64,000 nt of DNA from Corydoras sp. C115 (GCA_019802505.1 JAFMOC010000393.1:152501-216500), one strand, 5' to 3'. Shown: positions 22,380 through 33,720, counted from the stretch's first letter. Numbers and translations are program-made. The notes: generated from the sequence alone by a model not told the origin.

Positions 22380-22733
22380 TATTCATTCATTCATTATCTT
22401 CCACTTTATCCTCTATTAGGGTCGCGGTGGGGTTCCCCATGTCCATCCAGGGGAGAACGTTTCGGGCGCTGGGCAGATACACCCAGGACAGGACGCCAAT
22501 CCATCGCTGGGCACACACTCACTCACACAGACACACTCTATATGGGGCAATTTTGAGAATACAATGGACTTGATCCATGTTTTTGGACTGTGGGAGGAAA
22601 CCGGAGAACCCGGAGGAAACCCACACGGACACGGGGAGAACATGGAAACTCCACCCAGATGGGGATTCGAACCGGGAATCCCTAGTGCTGAGAGGAGAAC
22701 GTGCTAAACCACTAAGCCACCGTGCCGCCATTA
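22380..22733 (-). mobile_element. SINE-A, full length, in a TA run
   Basis: TA dinucleotides on both sides (22365-22379 and 22733-22745). Head intact (GTGCCGCC). Confidence 0.9.
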
Positions 22734-22800
22734 TATATATCTATATTTTTTTTTTTTTTACGAATGTCGTCATGGCGATGTTGGGGCTCTCTTATGATTA

Positions 22801-23146
22801 TTCATTCATTCATTATCTTCCGCTTTATCCTCTATTAGGGTCGCGGTGGGGTTCCCCATGCCCATCCAGGGGAGAACGTCTCGGGTGCTGGGCAGATACA
22901 CCCAGGACAGGACGCCAATCCATCGCTGGGCACTCACTCACTCACACAGACACACTCTATATGGGGCAATTTGGAGAATTTAATTGACTTGATCCATGTT
23001 TTTGAACTGTGGGAGGAAACCGGAGAACCCGGAGGAAACCCATACAGACACGGGGAGAACATGGAAACTCCACCCAGATGGGGATTCGAACCGGGAATCC
23101 CTAGCGCTGAGAGACGAACATGCCAACCACTAAGCCACCGTGCCGC
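22801..23146 (-). mobile_element. SINE-A, full length
   Basis: Perfect 12-bp TSD CTCTTATGATTA (22789-22800 and 23147-23158). It lies in what looks like a hAT remnant. Confidence 0.95.
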
Positions 23147-23149
23147 CTC

Positions 23150-23220
23150 TTATGATTAATTAATTGTAATATTTTTTAACCGCGATTAATGATAAAACCG
23201 ATTAATCGTCTCATCCCCAG
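23150..23220. mobile_element. Probable hAT-like MITE end
   Basis: ACCGCGATTAATGATAAAACC, then GATTAATCGTCTCATCCCCAG, resembles the AT-rich ends of hAT-type MITEs. The partner end was not defined. Confidence 0.4.
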
Positions 23221-23905
23221 AGGTGAACGTATAAGCTTTCAGGTTTATACCTTATGAAGGATGTTTCATGTGCTTTCATCCAAAGATCCTCATTCTCCAC
23301 TGATCTGCTGACAGATCATAAGTTCTACGACAACGAGACATCACTAAAGTCAACTCCCACTCATCCGCCAGATGTCCGCGCTCCTCCTCGACGCGAGTCT
23401 CCTCGCCGGATGCTGGATGTTTACATCCACACTCCATAAGTCATCCTTTATGAGCGCCAGTGCGAGAGGCGATGATGCTAAGCGCTCCCCGCTGTCTGCG
23501 AGTAACGGCGGGACGCTTATTATATTATTAAAGTAACAATGTGGTTCAAATTGCACAGGATCGAATGCCCTCCCGCTCCGGCGTCGTTCACCCTCAGTCG
23601 TCCTACATCTGTCTTTCTTTACGTCTGCTTTCATACGAGTAAGCGTTCTCAGATTTGCTCTGCTCTAACAAAGCCGAGGCTTCACGCTGATCACTCCGGA
23701 CTGGACGCTGCAGACGGCATGCGGGCTTGTTTTCCACACACACCAAAGCCGTTCTACACTGGGTTCTGTTCCCGGCCGTCGTCCCCTTTTTGGTTTGCAA
23801 CTGCTCTCCAGGGAAACCAAACCGACCATTGCGTAGGGACCCGAGGCTGGCCTGGGGCCCCGAGAAAAGCTACGACAATCTGTATGAATCTCTCAATTCT
23901 GTGAT
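23221..23905. other. Single-copy sequence, moderately GC-rich
   Basis: No recognised exon. Frames up to about 120 codons overlap on both strands and show no family resemblance. Confidence 0.4.
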
Positions 23906-23914
23906 ATACAATGT

Positions 23915-24239
23915 GGTGGCTTAGTGGTTGCCATGTTCTCCTCTCAGCACTAGGGATTCCCGGTTCGAATCCCAATCTGGGTGGAGTTCCCATGTTCTCC
24001 CCGTGTCCCCGTGGGTTTCCTCCGGGTTCTCCGCTTTCCTCCCAGAATCCAAAAACATGGATCAAGTCAATTGAAAGCTCCAAATTGCCCCATATAGAGT
24101 GTGTCTGTGTGAGTGAGTGTGTGCCCAGCGATGGATTGGCGCCTTGTCCTGGGTGTATCTCCCCAGCGCCCGAAACGTTCTCCCCTAAATATGGGGAACC
24201 CCCCTGCGAACCTAATATAATGGATGAATGAATGAATGA
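23915..24239 (+). mobile_element. SINE-A
   Basis: Perfect 9-bp TSD ATACAATGT (23906-23914 and 24240-24248). The 3' part is shortened (CTCCCCTAAATATGGGG, no GAGGATAAAGCGG). Confidence 0.92.
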
Positions 24240-24304
24240 ATACAATGTAGTAAAGTACAACACTGTTACTGAAATCCCCTGCCAAATATAGCCCCTCCCA
24301 CTAA

Positions 24305-24570
24305 TGCATAATTCATCCATCCATTATCTTCTGCTTTATCCTGTACTAGGGTCGTGGGGGGGGCGGTTCCCCATGCCCATCCAGGGGCCATCCAAGCCAC
24401 CATGCCGACTCTAATGCACATTATTACTACACAACTAGTGCGCTTAATAAATACACCCAGGACAGTGTGCCAATTTGCTGCAGCCACTTCACCTTGAATC
24501 CATGCTTTTTATGACTGTGGGAGGAAACCGGAGTAAACCCAACGAGCTTAACCAGCTGAAGCCACAGTGC
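24305..24570 (-). mobile_element. Degenerate SINE-A pieces
   Basis: 24305-24400 (tail and G tract) and scattered pieces to 24570 (GACTGTGGGAGGAAACCGGAG), separated by deletions. Confidence 0.7.
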
Positions 24571-25150
24571 AGCCCCCTCGTTTGAAATCACCATGTGGGA
24601 AATGTACAGAGACGCTCATTTAGACCTGGCAGTAATGTCTTATGCATCTTGAGGCATGGTTTTCAGTTGCTCTTTGGGCCGTTAAGGTTTGCGACCCCAA
24701 GCAGAGCGTGTTTTCGGAAACCCTGACAGCAACATATTTGTTGGATCTTGGAGGAAAACTATTGGATTTTTCAACAGCGCCTCAGAAAACAGATCCATCA
24801 TGTTGCTGCCGCATGACAAACTTCAACTTCAGCGCACTTTCTGCAAATAATGTTCTCACCAGCTGTTGCCCCAAAGCAGCATCAGGGAAACCAGGTCTGC
24901 ACCGCTAATTATTAAGCCAGGGGTCAGTAGTGGCGAGGAACACGTTTCTAAAGGGTCTGTTCCGTTTTTGAAAAATCCAGGGACTTTCTGATGACACGAG
25001 ATCCTGGAGCTCAGTAAGTGTTGTAGCTGCTGTCGCAAAGTCGCCGCTTCAAAGGACCCGGCGTTTCAGTGCATCGCACGCAAAATGATGATTTCATACT
25101 TTATTATCTCATACTTTGTTATTCTGCTGCAGAAACTGCAAACTTCATGT
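24571..25150. other. Apparently single-copy sequence
   Basis: No repeat or exon recognised; bounded on the right by the GTATA array. Confidence 0.4.
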
Positions 25151-25154
25151 ACTG

Positions 25155-27055
25155 AATTAAGTATGGTATAGTACAGTATAGCATGGTATATGCAATGCAA
25201 ACTATTTCAAGGTGAAACTATATGAACCTTGGGGCAGTATGTGTGTGTGACAGACCGCCATGCACTCTAAAGATAGTATAGTATAGTATATTATGGTATT
25301 GCATGGTATACTACAGTACAGTATAGTACAGAATAGTACGGTGTAGTATAGTATAGTATGATATGGTATTTTATAGTACAGTATAGGATAGGATAATATG
25401 GTATGGTATGGTACAGTATAGGATAGCAGATTATGGTATGGTATACTACAGTATAGTTTAGTATAGTATGGTATGGAATAGTACAGTATAGGATAGTAGA
25501 GTAAGGTATGGTATACTACAGTATAAGATAATATAGTATGGTATAGTACAGTATAGGATAATATAGTATGGTATGGTATAGTTCAGTATAGGATTGTATG
25601 GTATAGTACAGTATAATATTGTATGGTATAGTATAGTATGGCACAGTATATGAGAGTAAGGTATGGTATATTACAGTATAGGATAATACGGTATGGTATA
25701 GTACAGTATAGTATTGCATGGTATAGTATAGCATTGTACAGTATAGCATTGTGTGGTATAGTATAGCATTGTACAGTATAGCATTGTGTGGTATATTATA
25801 GCATTGTACAGTATAGTATTGTATGGTATAGTATAGTATTGTATGGTATATTACAGTATCGGATTGTACAGTATAGGATTGTATGGTATAGGATTGCATG
25901 GTATAGTATAGTATTGTACAGTATAGTATGGTATGGTACAGTATAGGATTGTACAGTATAGGATTGCATGGTATAGTATAGTATTGCACAGTATAGTATG
26001 ATATAGTACAGTATAGGATTGTATGGTATAGTACAGTATAGTATGGTATAGTACAGTATATGATTGTATAGTATAGTATAGTATGGTACAGTATAGTATA
26101 GTATGGTATAGTACAGTATAGGATTGTATGGTATGGTACAGTATAGTATGGTATAGTAAAGTATAGGATTGTATGGTACAGTATAGTATAGTATGGTAAA
26201 GTACAGTATAGGATTGCATGGTATGGTACAGTATAGTATGGTATAGTACAGTATAGGATTGTATGGTATAGTATAGTATGGTACAGTATAGGATTGTATG
26301 GTATAGTACAGTATAATATTGTGCAGTACAGTATAGGAGTGTATGGTATAGTACAGTATAGGATTGTATGGTATAGTATAGTATGGTACAGTATAGGATT
26401 GTATGGTATAGTACAGTATAGGATTGTATAGTATAGTATAGTATGGTACAGTATAGTATGGTATGGTATAGTATGGTACAGTATAGGATTGTATGGTATA
26501 GTACAGTATAATATTGTGCAGTACAGTATAGGAGTGTATGGTATAGTACAGTATAGGATTGTATGGTATAGTATAGTATGGTACAGTATAGGATTGTATG
26601 GTATAGTATAGTATGGTACAGTATAGGATTGTATGGTATAGTACAGTATAGGATTGTATAGTATAGTATAGTATGGTACAGTATAGTATGGTATGGTATA
26701 GTATAGTATGGTACAGTATAGGATTGTATGGTATAGTACAGTATAATATTGTGCAGTACAGTATAGGAGTGTATGGTATAGTACAGTATAGGATTGTATG
26801 GTATAGTATAGTATGGTACAGTATAGGATTGTATGGTATAGTACAGTATAATATTGTGCAGTACAGTATTGGAGTGTATGGTATAGTACAGTATAGGATT
26901 GTATGGTATAGTATAGTATGGTACAGTATAGGATTGTATGGTATAGTATAGTATGGTACAGTATAGGATTGTATGGTATAGTACAGTATAGGATTGTATA
27001 GTATAGTATAGTATGGTACAGTATAGTATGGTACAGTATAGTATGGTACAGTATA
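25155..27055. repeat. Pentanucleotide satellite, about 1.9 kb
   Basis: Five-base words GTATA, GTACA, GTATG, GGATT and GGTAT in strict 5-bp register. The rare word GTGCA recurs at 26321, 26516, 26751 and 26856, spacings of 195, 235 and 105 bp, all multiples of five. The array lacks stop codons in one minus-strand frame, giving a long spurious Tyr/Ile/Pro frame. It ends about 250 bp inside the intron of the exon at 27307. Confidence 0.97.
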
Positions 27056-27208
27056 GGGGACGCGGTAAATACTCGCAGTCCCTTTAGGCGCCACTCTGAC
27101 GTCAGAACCGAACCCAGCTGCAGCAGTTTGCATCACGGCGCAGAATAAGAGCCATAAACAGCAAAACAACAAAACAACCGCCTGCAGTCTGCGGACATTA
27201 CCGCGCAG

Positions 27209-27300
27209 CCGGACCGAACCGGACCGAGCCGAGCCGAGACGAGCCGAACCGAGCCGAGCCGAACCGAGCCGAGCCGAGGAACCGAGCCGAGCCGAGCCGG
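27209..27300. repeat. (CCGAG)n-type repeat just inside intron 1
   Basis: Imperfect 5-bp units GAGCC, GAACC and GGACC, starting directly beyond the donor site. Confidence 0.85.
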
Positions 27301-27306
27301 ACTCAC

Positions 27307-27360
27307 CTCTCCGTCCGGACGCGGAGGGATTCCCACCAGACAAAACGCCACTCCATTCAT
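27307..27360 (-). CDS. arhgap23: First coding exon of a probable ARHGAP23 (Rho GTPase-activating protein)
   Basis: ATG at 27360 opens 18 codons, MNGVAFCLVGIPPRPDGE. The exon ends at 27307 with GAG followed by GTGAGT, a consensus donor. I recognise MNGVAFCLVGIPPRP as the start of vertebrate ARHGAP23, a large protein with PDZ, PH and RhoGAP domains that stimulates GTP hydrolysis by Rho-family GTPases; none of those domains is encoded here. A is at -1 and G at -3 of the ATG. No ATG lies between it and 27433 upstream in the two frames inspected. The setting fits a promoter exon: CpG island, donor at the expected side, no similarity to the surrounding repeats. The next exon was not found to the left, so intron 1 would exceed 27 kb or be interrupted. 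A chance match is possible with so short an exon. Confidence 0.68.
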
Positions 27361-27457
27361 TCCACAGATCACTCCGCTCGAACAAACGAGTCCGTTTAAC
27401 GCCTCCGCTGCTCTGCTTTCCGTCCCGCTTCACGCAGCTCCCGTTGTTTTGGACTCT

Positions 27458-27602
27458 TTTTCCCTCCTCCCTCTCCTCCTCCCCTCCTCCCCCCTCTCCT
27501 CCTCCTCCTCCTCCTCCTCGTCACCCCCCCCTCCTCCTCCTCCCCTCTCCCCTTCTCTCCTCCCTCCTCCTCCCCCCTCCTCCTCCTCCTCCTCCCCTCT
27601 TC
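27458..27602. repeat. (TCC)n pyrimidine-rich tract
   Basis: CTCCTCCTCCCC-type run lying in the presumed 5' untranslated or upstream region of the minus-strand gene. Confidence 0.9.
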
Positions 27603-27790
27603 TGCCCCTCGGTTCAGAACTCAATCAGCGCGCAAATCCTCCGCCCTCTCGCGCGCGCTTCGTTCGGGCCCCGCTCGGCTTGCCGTAGCTCAGTTGCCCC
27701 GCCGCAGGGCACCGCAGGGGCAACCCCGGGCCGGTCGGAACGCGCGCGGCTCCCCCTGGCTGCGGGCTCTTTCCTTCAGATGCGCTGGAG

Positions 27791-28075
27791 CTTGTAACAA
27801 ACTTTTTAAATGACCCCCCCCCCTCCCTTACTGAAAAGACTAACTGAGGAAATACTTTAGTTCTTTAACTTTTGCTGACTGACTTTATAATAAAAGGTGA
27901 TGAGCTGATACAGTGTTTAACCCCCGTATTCACAAACACTCATGAAGTTAACACATGTGCCCAGAGTGGTGGCCAGGGTCCAAATGGGGACCTTCAGATC
28001 ACCAGGCTCGGTCCTAACCACAAGCCTACAACTCCCTAAATGATGCTGAGATGATGATGCTGAGCTCACAGATCA
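27791..28075. other. Single-copy sequence upstream of the CpG island
   Basis: No supported feature. Confidence 0.4.
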
Positions 28076-28510
28076 GGAGCGTGGTAGGTCAGTGGTCAGG
28101 GTGTTGGGCTCTGTTGGGATCAGTGGTCAGGGTGTTGGGCTCTGTTGGGATCAGTGGTCAGGGTGTTGGGCTCTGTTGGGATCAGTGGTCAGGGTGTTGG
28201 GCTGTCAATCTGAATGTTGTGGGTTCGAATCCCAGGTCCACTTAAGTTACCAATGTGTGTCCTTGAGTAACCCTCATTGCTCCAGGGCTGCTGTATGGCC
28301 AACCCTGTGCTTACTTTTAAAGTCCGATCCTTCCATCCATTATCCTGTCGCTACTTTATTTCCTCTATTAGGGTCGTCGGGGTTGGGGTTCCCCATGCCC
28401 ATCCAGTCACGACCGTGTCGGGCGCTGGGCAGAATACACCCGTGCATGGACTACAATCCATCACTGGTGTTAGTTAACTTTGGATAAAAACCATCTACTA
28501 AATGACGCAA
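28076..28510 (+). mobile_element. SINE-B with amplified head and a SINE-A inside
   Basis: The A-box region AGTGGTCAGGGTGTTGGGC occurs four times at 28091, 28122, 28153 and 28184 (31-bp period). A single B box GGTTCGAATCC and body follow. The tail TTTGGATAAAAACCATCTACT at about 28480 is separated from the body by a minus-strand SINE-A fragment. Confidence 0.85.
28333..28469 (-). mobile_element. SINE-A fragment inside SINE-B
   Basis: TCCATCCATTATCCTGTCGC through GGGCAGAATACACCC to CAATCCATCACTGG. Confidence 0.8.
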
Positions 28511-28535
28511 ATAGATAGATTGCTATAGATATATG

Positions 28536-29215
28536 AGATGCTGGATGGATGATTATGATTTATGATGAGGATATGAATGCTTATGCTTAGATTGATGATG
28601 ATGGTGAGGAGAGATTATGATGCTTAGATGATGAATTGATGCTGAGGTGATTATGCCAAGATGATGATGATGCGGTGACGATGTTATAATGATAATGATG
28701 CTGTGATAATGATGCTGTGATAATGATGCTGTGATAATGATGCTGTGATAATGATGCTGTGATGATGATGATGATGCTGTAGTGATGCTGTGATGATGAT
28801 ACTGTGATGATGATGATGCTGAGGTGATGCTGTGATGATTATGCCAAGATGATGATGATGCAGTGACGATGCTATAATGATAATAATGCTGTGATGATGA
28901 TGCTGAGATGATGATGCTGAGATGATGATGGTGTGATGATGATGCTATAATGATAATGAAGCTGTGATGATGATGCTGAGTGATGATCATGATGCTGTAA
29001 TGATGCTGTGATGATGATGCTGAGATGATAATGCTGAGATGATGATGCTGAGATGATGATGCTGTGATGATGATGATGATGATGCTGTGATGATGATGAT
29101 GCTGTGAGGATACTATAATGATCATAATGCTGTGATGATGATGATGAGTGATGATCATGATGCTGTAATGATGATGCCAAGATGATGATGCTGTGATGAT
29201 GATGATGCTGCGATT
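28536..29215. repeat. GATGAT/GCTGTGATGAT array
   Basis: About 0.68 kb of ATG/GAT triplets with recurring GCTGTGATGATGATG, GCTGAGATGATGATG and GCTATAATGATAATG variants. Confidence 0.95.
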
Positions 29216-29364
29216 CTCATTGAAAGTGATGGAATAAGTTTATTATTTATTAATAAGCTTATCATGTTTCCAAGATTAGAGTGGTTTGGATATGTTCAGA
29301 GCAGGGTCTGAGGATCACACTATGCAGGAAGAGGAGAAAAAAGTGATGGTCCAGTTTATTACAC

Positions 29365-29690
29365 CTTCGTAGTCCTCTGTAATTTCTTCTCTAATGGTCA
29401 GGACCACCTCAGATTAGATACTTTTGGGTGGTGGATGGATTTCCGCTGACACGGTGGTGGTGTTAGTGTTTGTTTGGCATCAGATGCAGCAGTAATGTTT
29501 AATCCCTGCACTCACTCTCTGTACGCTTTATTAGACGGTACGTCTCCATATTGTAGAGGTAAAGTCAGACGTTTGTCGTTGTGCTCACAGGATCCTGGTG
29601 TTTGGATGTTTTTGATTAAAGGGCTAATCTCGGTCGAGCAGTCCCACTGAGGCGTGGACCATCAGCTGATGTCTGATCCGTCATAAGACT
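29365..29690. repeat. Foldback repeat E, diverged copy
   Basis: CTAATGGTCAGGACCACCTCAG, TGACACGGTGGTGGTGTTAG and GTAGAGGTAAAGTCAGACG resemble a foldback repeat family widespread in fish. Related sequences lie at 31190-31475 and 50402-50806. Confidence 0.55.
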
Positions 29691-29842
29691 TGTACTTGGG
29701 TACATTAGGTTTGGTCTGTTTGGTAATAGATTACAATTATCAACGGCCAGTATGTCATTAAAGCCTCCAGAGTCCTGATCAGCTAAAGAATGTGAGGAAA
29801 AAAGGTTGAATTTTATGCTTCAAATTGCCCCATATATAATAT

Positions 29843-30321
29843 ATATCCATCCATCCATTATCTTCCGCTTTATCCTATATTAGGGTCGCGGGGGGGTTCC
29901 CCATGCCCATCCAGGGGAGAACGTTTCGGGCGCTGGGCAGATACACCCAGGACAGGGCGCCAATCCATCACTGGACACACACTCACTCACACAGACACAC
30001 TTATATGGGGCAATTTGGAGAATTCAATTGACCTTGATCCGTTTTCGGGCGCTGGGCAGATACACCCAGGACAGGGCGCCAATCTACGGCTGGGCACACA
30101 CTCACTCACACACACACACATACTGTACACACTCTATATGGGGGAATTTGGAGAATTCAATTGACTTGATCCATGTTTTTGGACTGTGGGAGGAAACCGG
30201 AGAACCCGGAGGAAACCCACGCGGACACGGCGAGAACATGGAAACTCCACCCAGATTGGTATTCGAACCGGGAATCCCTAGTGCTGAGAGGAGAACATGC
30301 CAACCACTAAACCACCGTGCC

Positions 30322-30324
<3 letters not shown>
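29843..30324 (-). mobile_element. SINE-A with a 119-bp internal tandem duplication
   Basis: TTCGGGCGCTGGGCAGATAC occurs at 29925 and 30044. The first pass runs to GACCTTGATCC, then jumps back and repeats before continuing to the head. Confidence 0.85.
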
Positions 30325-30372
<48 letters not shown>

Positions 30373-30397
30373 GAGAGAGAGGGAGAGAGAGAAAGAG
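30325..30397. repeat. (TA)n-(GA)n spacer between head-to-head SINEs
   Basis: TA run to 30354, then GAGAGAGG-rich sequence to 30397. Confidence 0.95.
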
Positions 30398-30690
30398 GGC
30401 GGCACAGTGGCTTAGTGGTTGGCATGTTCTCCTCTCAGCTCTAGGGATTCCCAGTTTAAATCCCAATCTGGGTGCAGTTTCCATGTCCTCCCACAGTCCA
30501 AAAACATGGATCAAGGTCAATTGAATTCTCCAAATTGCCCCATATAGAGTGTGTATGTATGAGTGAGTGTGTGTCCCAGTGATAGATTGGCGCCCTGTCC
30601 TGAGTGTATCTGCCCAGCGCCCGAAACGTTCTCCCCATACAGGCATGGGGAACCCCCGAGATCCTAGTATAGTATTACAGTGAAGATAAT
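30398..30690 (+). mobile_element. SINE-A
   Basis: Intact A box; altered B box (AGTTTAAATCC). It lacks the CCGTGTCCGCGTGGG block (CATGTCCTCCCACAG). The 3' end is degenerate. Confidence 0.85.
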
Positions 30691-31110
30691 CGGAGGTCCA
30701 GGTTTTGGCATTACAATCACATTACAAGAAATAAAGAACGCTGCGCACTACAGGATGTTCCGACAGCAGAGTGCATCTTAATAAAGTTTAAAAACTCTAT
30801 CCCATAAAGATCTGCACTGTAGTCTCATTGAAATCGTTTCCTTTATAAGTTATTATCGTTAGTGAGAAGGTTTCAGGAAAATGACACATGTTCTCACATG
30901 TTCTAATTTTGACCGTATGAGTGTGTTTACTGGCCATACAGGACTCCACACGGCAAAAAACCACACAGTTAAAGAGGAAAATACAAAGATCTCTTTGTCG
31001 GGAGATAGGTAGGGGGTAAAGACATCATCTCAAAGGGTATGAAGAGCCAGACCGCTCTGAAAACCAAAAAGTCACAATTTCCATTCACACTTAGTCATTG
31101 AGCTGTGTGT
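30691..31110. other. Apparently single-copy sequence
   Basis: No supported feature. Confidence 0.4.
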
Positions 31111-31128
31111 AATCCATTTATACCAGCG

Positions 31129-31193
<65 letters not shown>

Positions 31194-31475
31194 ATGTCAG
31201 TGTCACTGCGGTGCTGAGGAGCATTCATCATACATATTAAAGCTGTTTTGGGAATAAATAAGAACAACATATTCACACACAGGGGATTCTTAATAATACC
31301 TGATTTGCAGAACCAGTCAAAAATTAGACCACGCCCCCTTCTTGCTCCATTCTCTATTTCCTCCACTAACCATATACTGGAGATGGAGTTTGTAGTTTTA
31401 CATTTACAGACTGTAGTCCATCTGTGTTCTTTGTTTTTTAGTCCTCTGTTGGTTCTCTGTTCTTTATTGGTCAGA
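31111..31475. repeat. (CA)n microsatellite and foldback repeat E
   Basis: (CA)31 at about 31130-31192, then CATGTCAGTGTCACTGCGGTG. 31325-31460 is the reverse complement of 50700-50806 (CACGCCCCCTTCTTGCTCCAT; CAGACTGTAGTCCATCTGTG). Confidence 0.7.
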
Positions 31476-31503
31476 TCTATATATATATATATATATATAT
31501 ATA

Positions 31504-31834
31504 GGGGCACGGTGGCTTAGTGGTTTAGCATGTTCGCCTCTCAGCTCTAGGGTTTCCCGGTTCGAATCCCCATCTGGGTGGAGTTTCCATGTTCTCCCCG
31601 TGTCCACGTGGGTGTCCTCTGGGTTCTCCGGGTTCCTTCCACAGTCCAAAAACATGGATAAAATTCATTGAGTTCTACATATAGAGTGTGTCTGTATGAG
31701 TGAGCGTGTGCCCAGCGATAGATTGCCTGTCCTGGGTGTGCCCAGCGCCCGAGATGTTCTCCCCTGGATGGGCATGGAGAACCTCCCCCACTGCGACCCT
31801 AATAGAGAATAAAGCGGAGGATAATGGATGGATA
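31504..31834 (+). mobile_element. SINE-A, head next to a TA run
   Basis: (TA)n at 31476-31502 abuts GGGGCACGGTGGCTTAG. The middle is shortened (GTTCTACATATAGAG). Confidence 0.88.
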
Positions 31835-31850
31835 TATATATACAGTATAT

Positions 31851-31904
<54 letters not shown>

Positions 31905-32227
31905 CGGATTCCCGGTTCGAATCCCCATCTGGGTGGAGTTTCCATGTTCTCGCCGTGTCCACGTGGGTTTCCTCCGGGTTCTCCGGTTTCCTCCCACAGT
32001 CTAAAAACATCAATTGCAATTCTCCCAATTGCCCCATATACAGTGTGTCTGTGTGAGTGAGTGTGTGCCCAGTGATAGATTGGCGTCCTGTCCTGGGTCT
32101 ATCTGCCCAGCGCCCAAAACTTTCTCCCCAGGATGGGCATGGGGAACCCCACCGCAACCCTAATAGAGGATAAAGCCAAAGATAATGGATGGATGGGTGG
32201 GTGTATATATATATATATATATACAAG
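31835..32227 (+). mobile_element. SINE-A between TA runs
   Basis: (TA)n at 31835-31900; SINE from just 5' of the B box (31905) to a GGATGGATGGGTGGGTG tail at 32200, then another (TA)n. Confidence 0.85.
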
Positions 32228-32400
32228 GTAAATTAGCTGTTCTAAATATATGAATATATATATATTTAGAACAGCCAATTTAACCTGTATCCATGTTTTA
32301 TTGTGGGAGGAAACACAACAACCAAAAGGAAACCCCACACAGACACTGGGAGAACATAGAAACTCCACCCACGTGATGGTTCGAACCTGCAGTTCCATAT
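32228..32400 (-). mobile_element. Old SINE-A fragment with terminal palindrome
   Basis: AGCTGTTCTAAATATATG / ATATATTTAGAACAGCC forms an inverted repeat (32233-32278), continuous with an older-subfamily minus-strand body (CCAATTTAACCTGTATCCATG). Confidence 0.75.
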
Positions 32401-32918
32401 TGATTGCATATTTACACAACTGCAGGCTAAATATCTATGGCATTATTAAAGTAAACACCAAACGTGGTGTTGGATTACACGATTGGGATTATAATAGCAG
32501 CGAAGCCTCACGAAACGTGTTTAACGTCTCGTGTTGCATCTGCAGTTTACTCTCCAGAAAAACGACTCGTATTCAGTAAGCAGAGGAGCTTGGGTAGCGG
32601 CGTTGCGTGATGCCATTAAATTCTGATTCCGCTGAACCTGATTCCGCTGGATTGCAGGATAAAGTGAACTTAATTACACTAAGAGCAGAATTTAGGAGGA
32701 GTTAAAGGAGCATGTGACCAACTTGAGGTTAAGTCAGGGGAGAGGAAAGGGAGGTTTCACGATCACGGAAAAGATTCGTCACATTTCAGCCTTTTCTCCA
32801 AACCGTGACCCAGACCTGAAACCTCCAACCAAAAGATTTAGAACTTCTGTTCTCATGTGGACGATGCAAAATATGAGACACGTGCATGTTTCGCTGTAGG
32901 TCGGTTTATATTAAAAAC
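32401..32918. other. Apparently single-copy sequence
   Basis: No exon, RNA gene or repeat recognised. Confidence 0.4.
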
Positions 32919-32928
32919 ATGTTCAGTC

Positions 32929-33270
32929 AGGGCGGCAGGGTGGCTTAGTGGTTGGCATGTTCTCCTCTCAGCGCTAGGGATTCCCCGTTCGAATTCCCAT
33001 CTGGGTGGAGTTTCCATGTTCTCCCCGTGTCCGCGTGGGTTTCCTCCGGGTTCTCCGGTTTCCTCCCACAGTCCAAAAACATGGATCAAGTCAATTGAGT
33101 TCTCCAAATTGCCCCATATAGAGTGTGAGTGTGTGAGTGAGTGTGTGCCCAGCGATGGATTGGCGCCCTGTCCTGGGTGTATCTGCCCAGCGCCCGAAAC
33201 GTTCTCCCCTGGATGGGCATGGGGAACCCCCCCCCCCGCGACCCAAATATAGAAGATAATGAATGAATGA
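32929..33270 (+). mobile_element. SINE-A, full length
   Basis: Perfect 10-bp TSD ATGTTCAGTC (32919-32928 and 33271-33280). Confidence 0.95.
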
Positions 33271-33318
33271 ATGTTCAGTCGTCGTGTGAATGAGGCCTGA
33301 GTGTCAGATGTCATTTTA

Positions 33319-33665
33319 TCCGTCCATTCATTATCTTCCACTTTATCCTCTACTAGGGTCGCGGTGGGGTTCCCCATGCCCATCCAGGGGAGAACGTTTC
33401 GGGCGCTGGGCAGATACACCCAGGACAGGACGCCAATCTATCACTGGGCACACACTCACTCACACATACACACTCTATATGGGGCAATTTGGAGAACTCA
33501 ATTGACTTGATCCATGTTTTTGGACTGTGGGAGGAAACCCAAGAACCCGATGGAAACCCACGCGAACACGGGGAGGACATGGAAACTCCACCCAGATTGG
33601 GATTCGAACTGGGAATCCCTAGTGCAGAGAGGAGAACATGCTAAACCACTAAGCCACCGTGCTGC
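33319..33665 (-). mobile_element. SINE-A, full length
   Basis: 14-bp TSD CAGATGTCATTTTA (33305-33318) and CAGATGTTATTTTA (33666-33679), one mismatch. Confidence 0.94.
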
Positions 33666-33720
33666 CAGATGTTATTTTAAATAGCTGGGAATAGATCAGA
33701 CTACAACGATATAACATTTA

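Larger units (their letters stand above)
27056..27790. promoter_or_regulatory. CpG island, probable promoter of the minus-strand gene
   Basis: Dense CG dinucleotides from about 27060 to 27790, in contrast to the AT-rich or SINE-derived surroundings. It covers the coding exon and its upstream region. 27458-27602 is a pyrimidine run, so the presumed 5' untranslated region is purine-rich (GAGGAG) on the minus strand. No TATA box was identified; the start site cannot be placed. Confidence 0.65.

Noticed and set aside
25796..27433. A 545-codon minus-strand open frame running from the CpG island into the GTATA array
   Set aside because: The array is read in 15-base phases that happen to lack stops and gives a Tyr/Ile/Pro/Leu repeat. 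The frame differs from the MNGVAF frame and begins at a GTG, not an ATG.
28553..29180. Long His/Ile/Ser open frames on the minus strand
   Set aside because: GATGAT array read in reverse.
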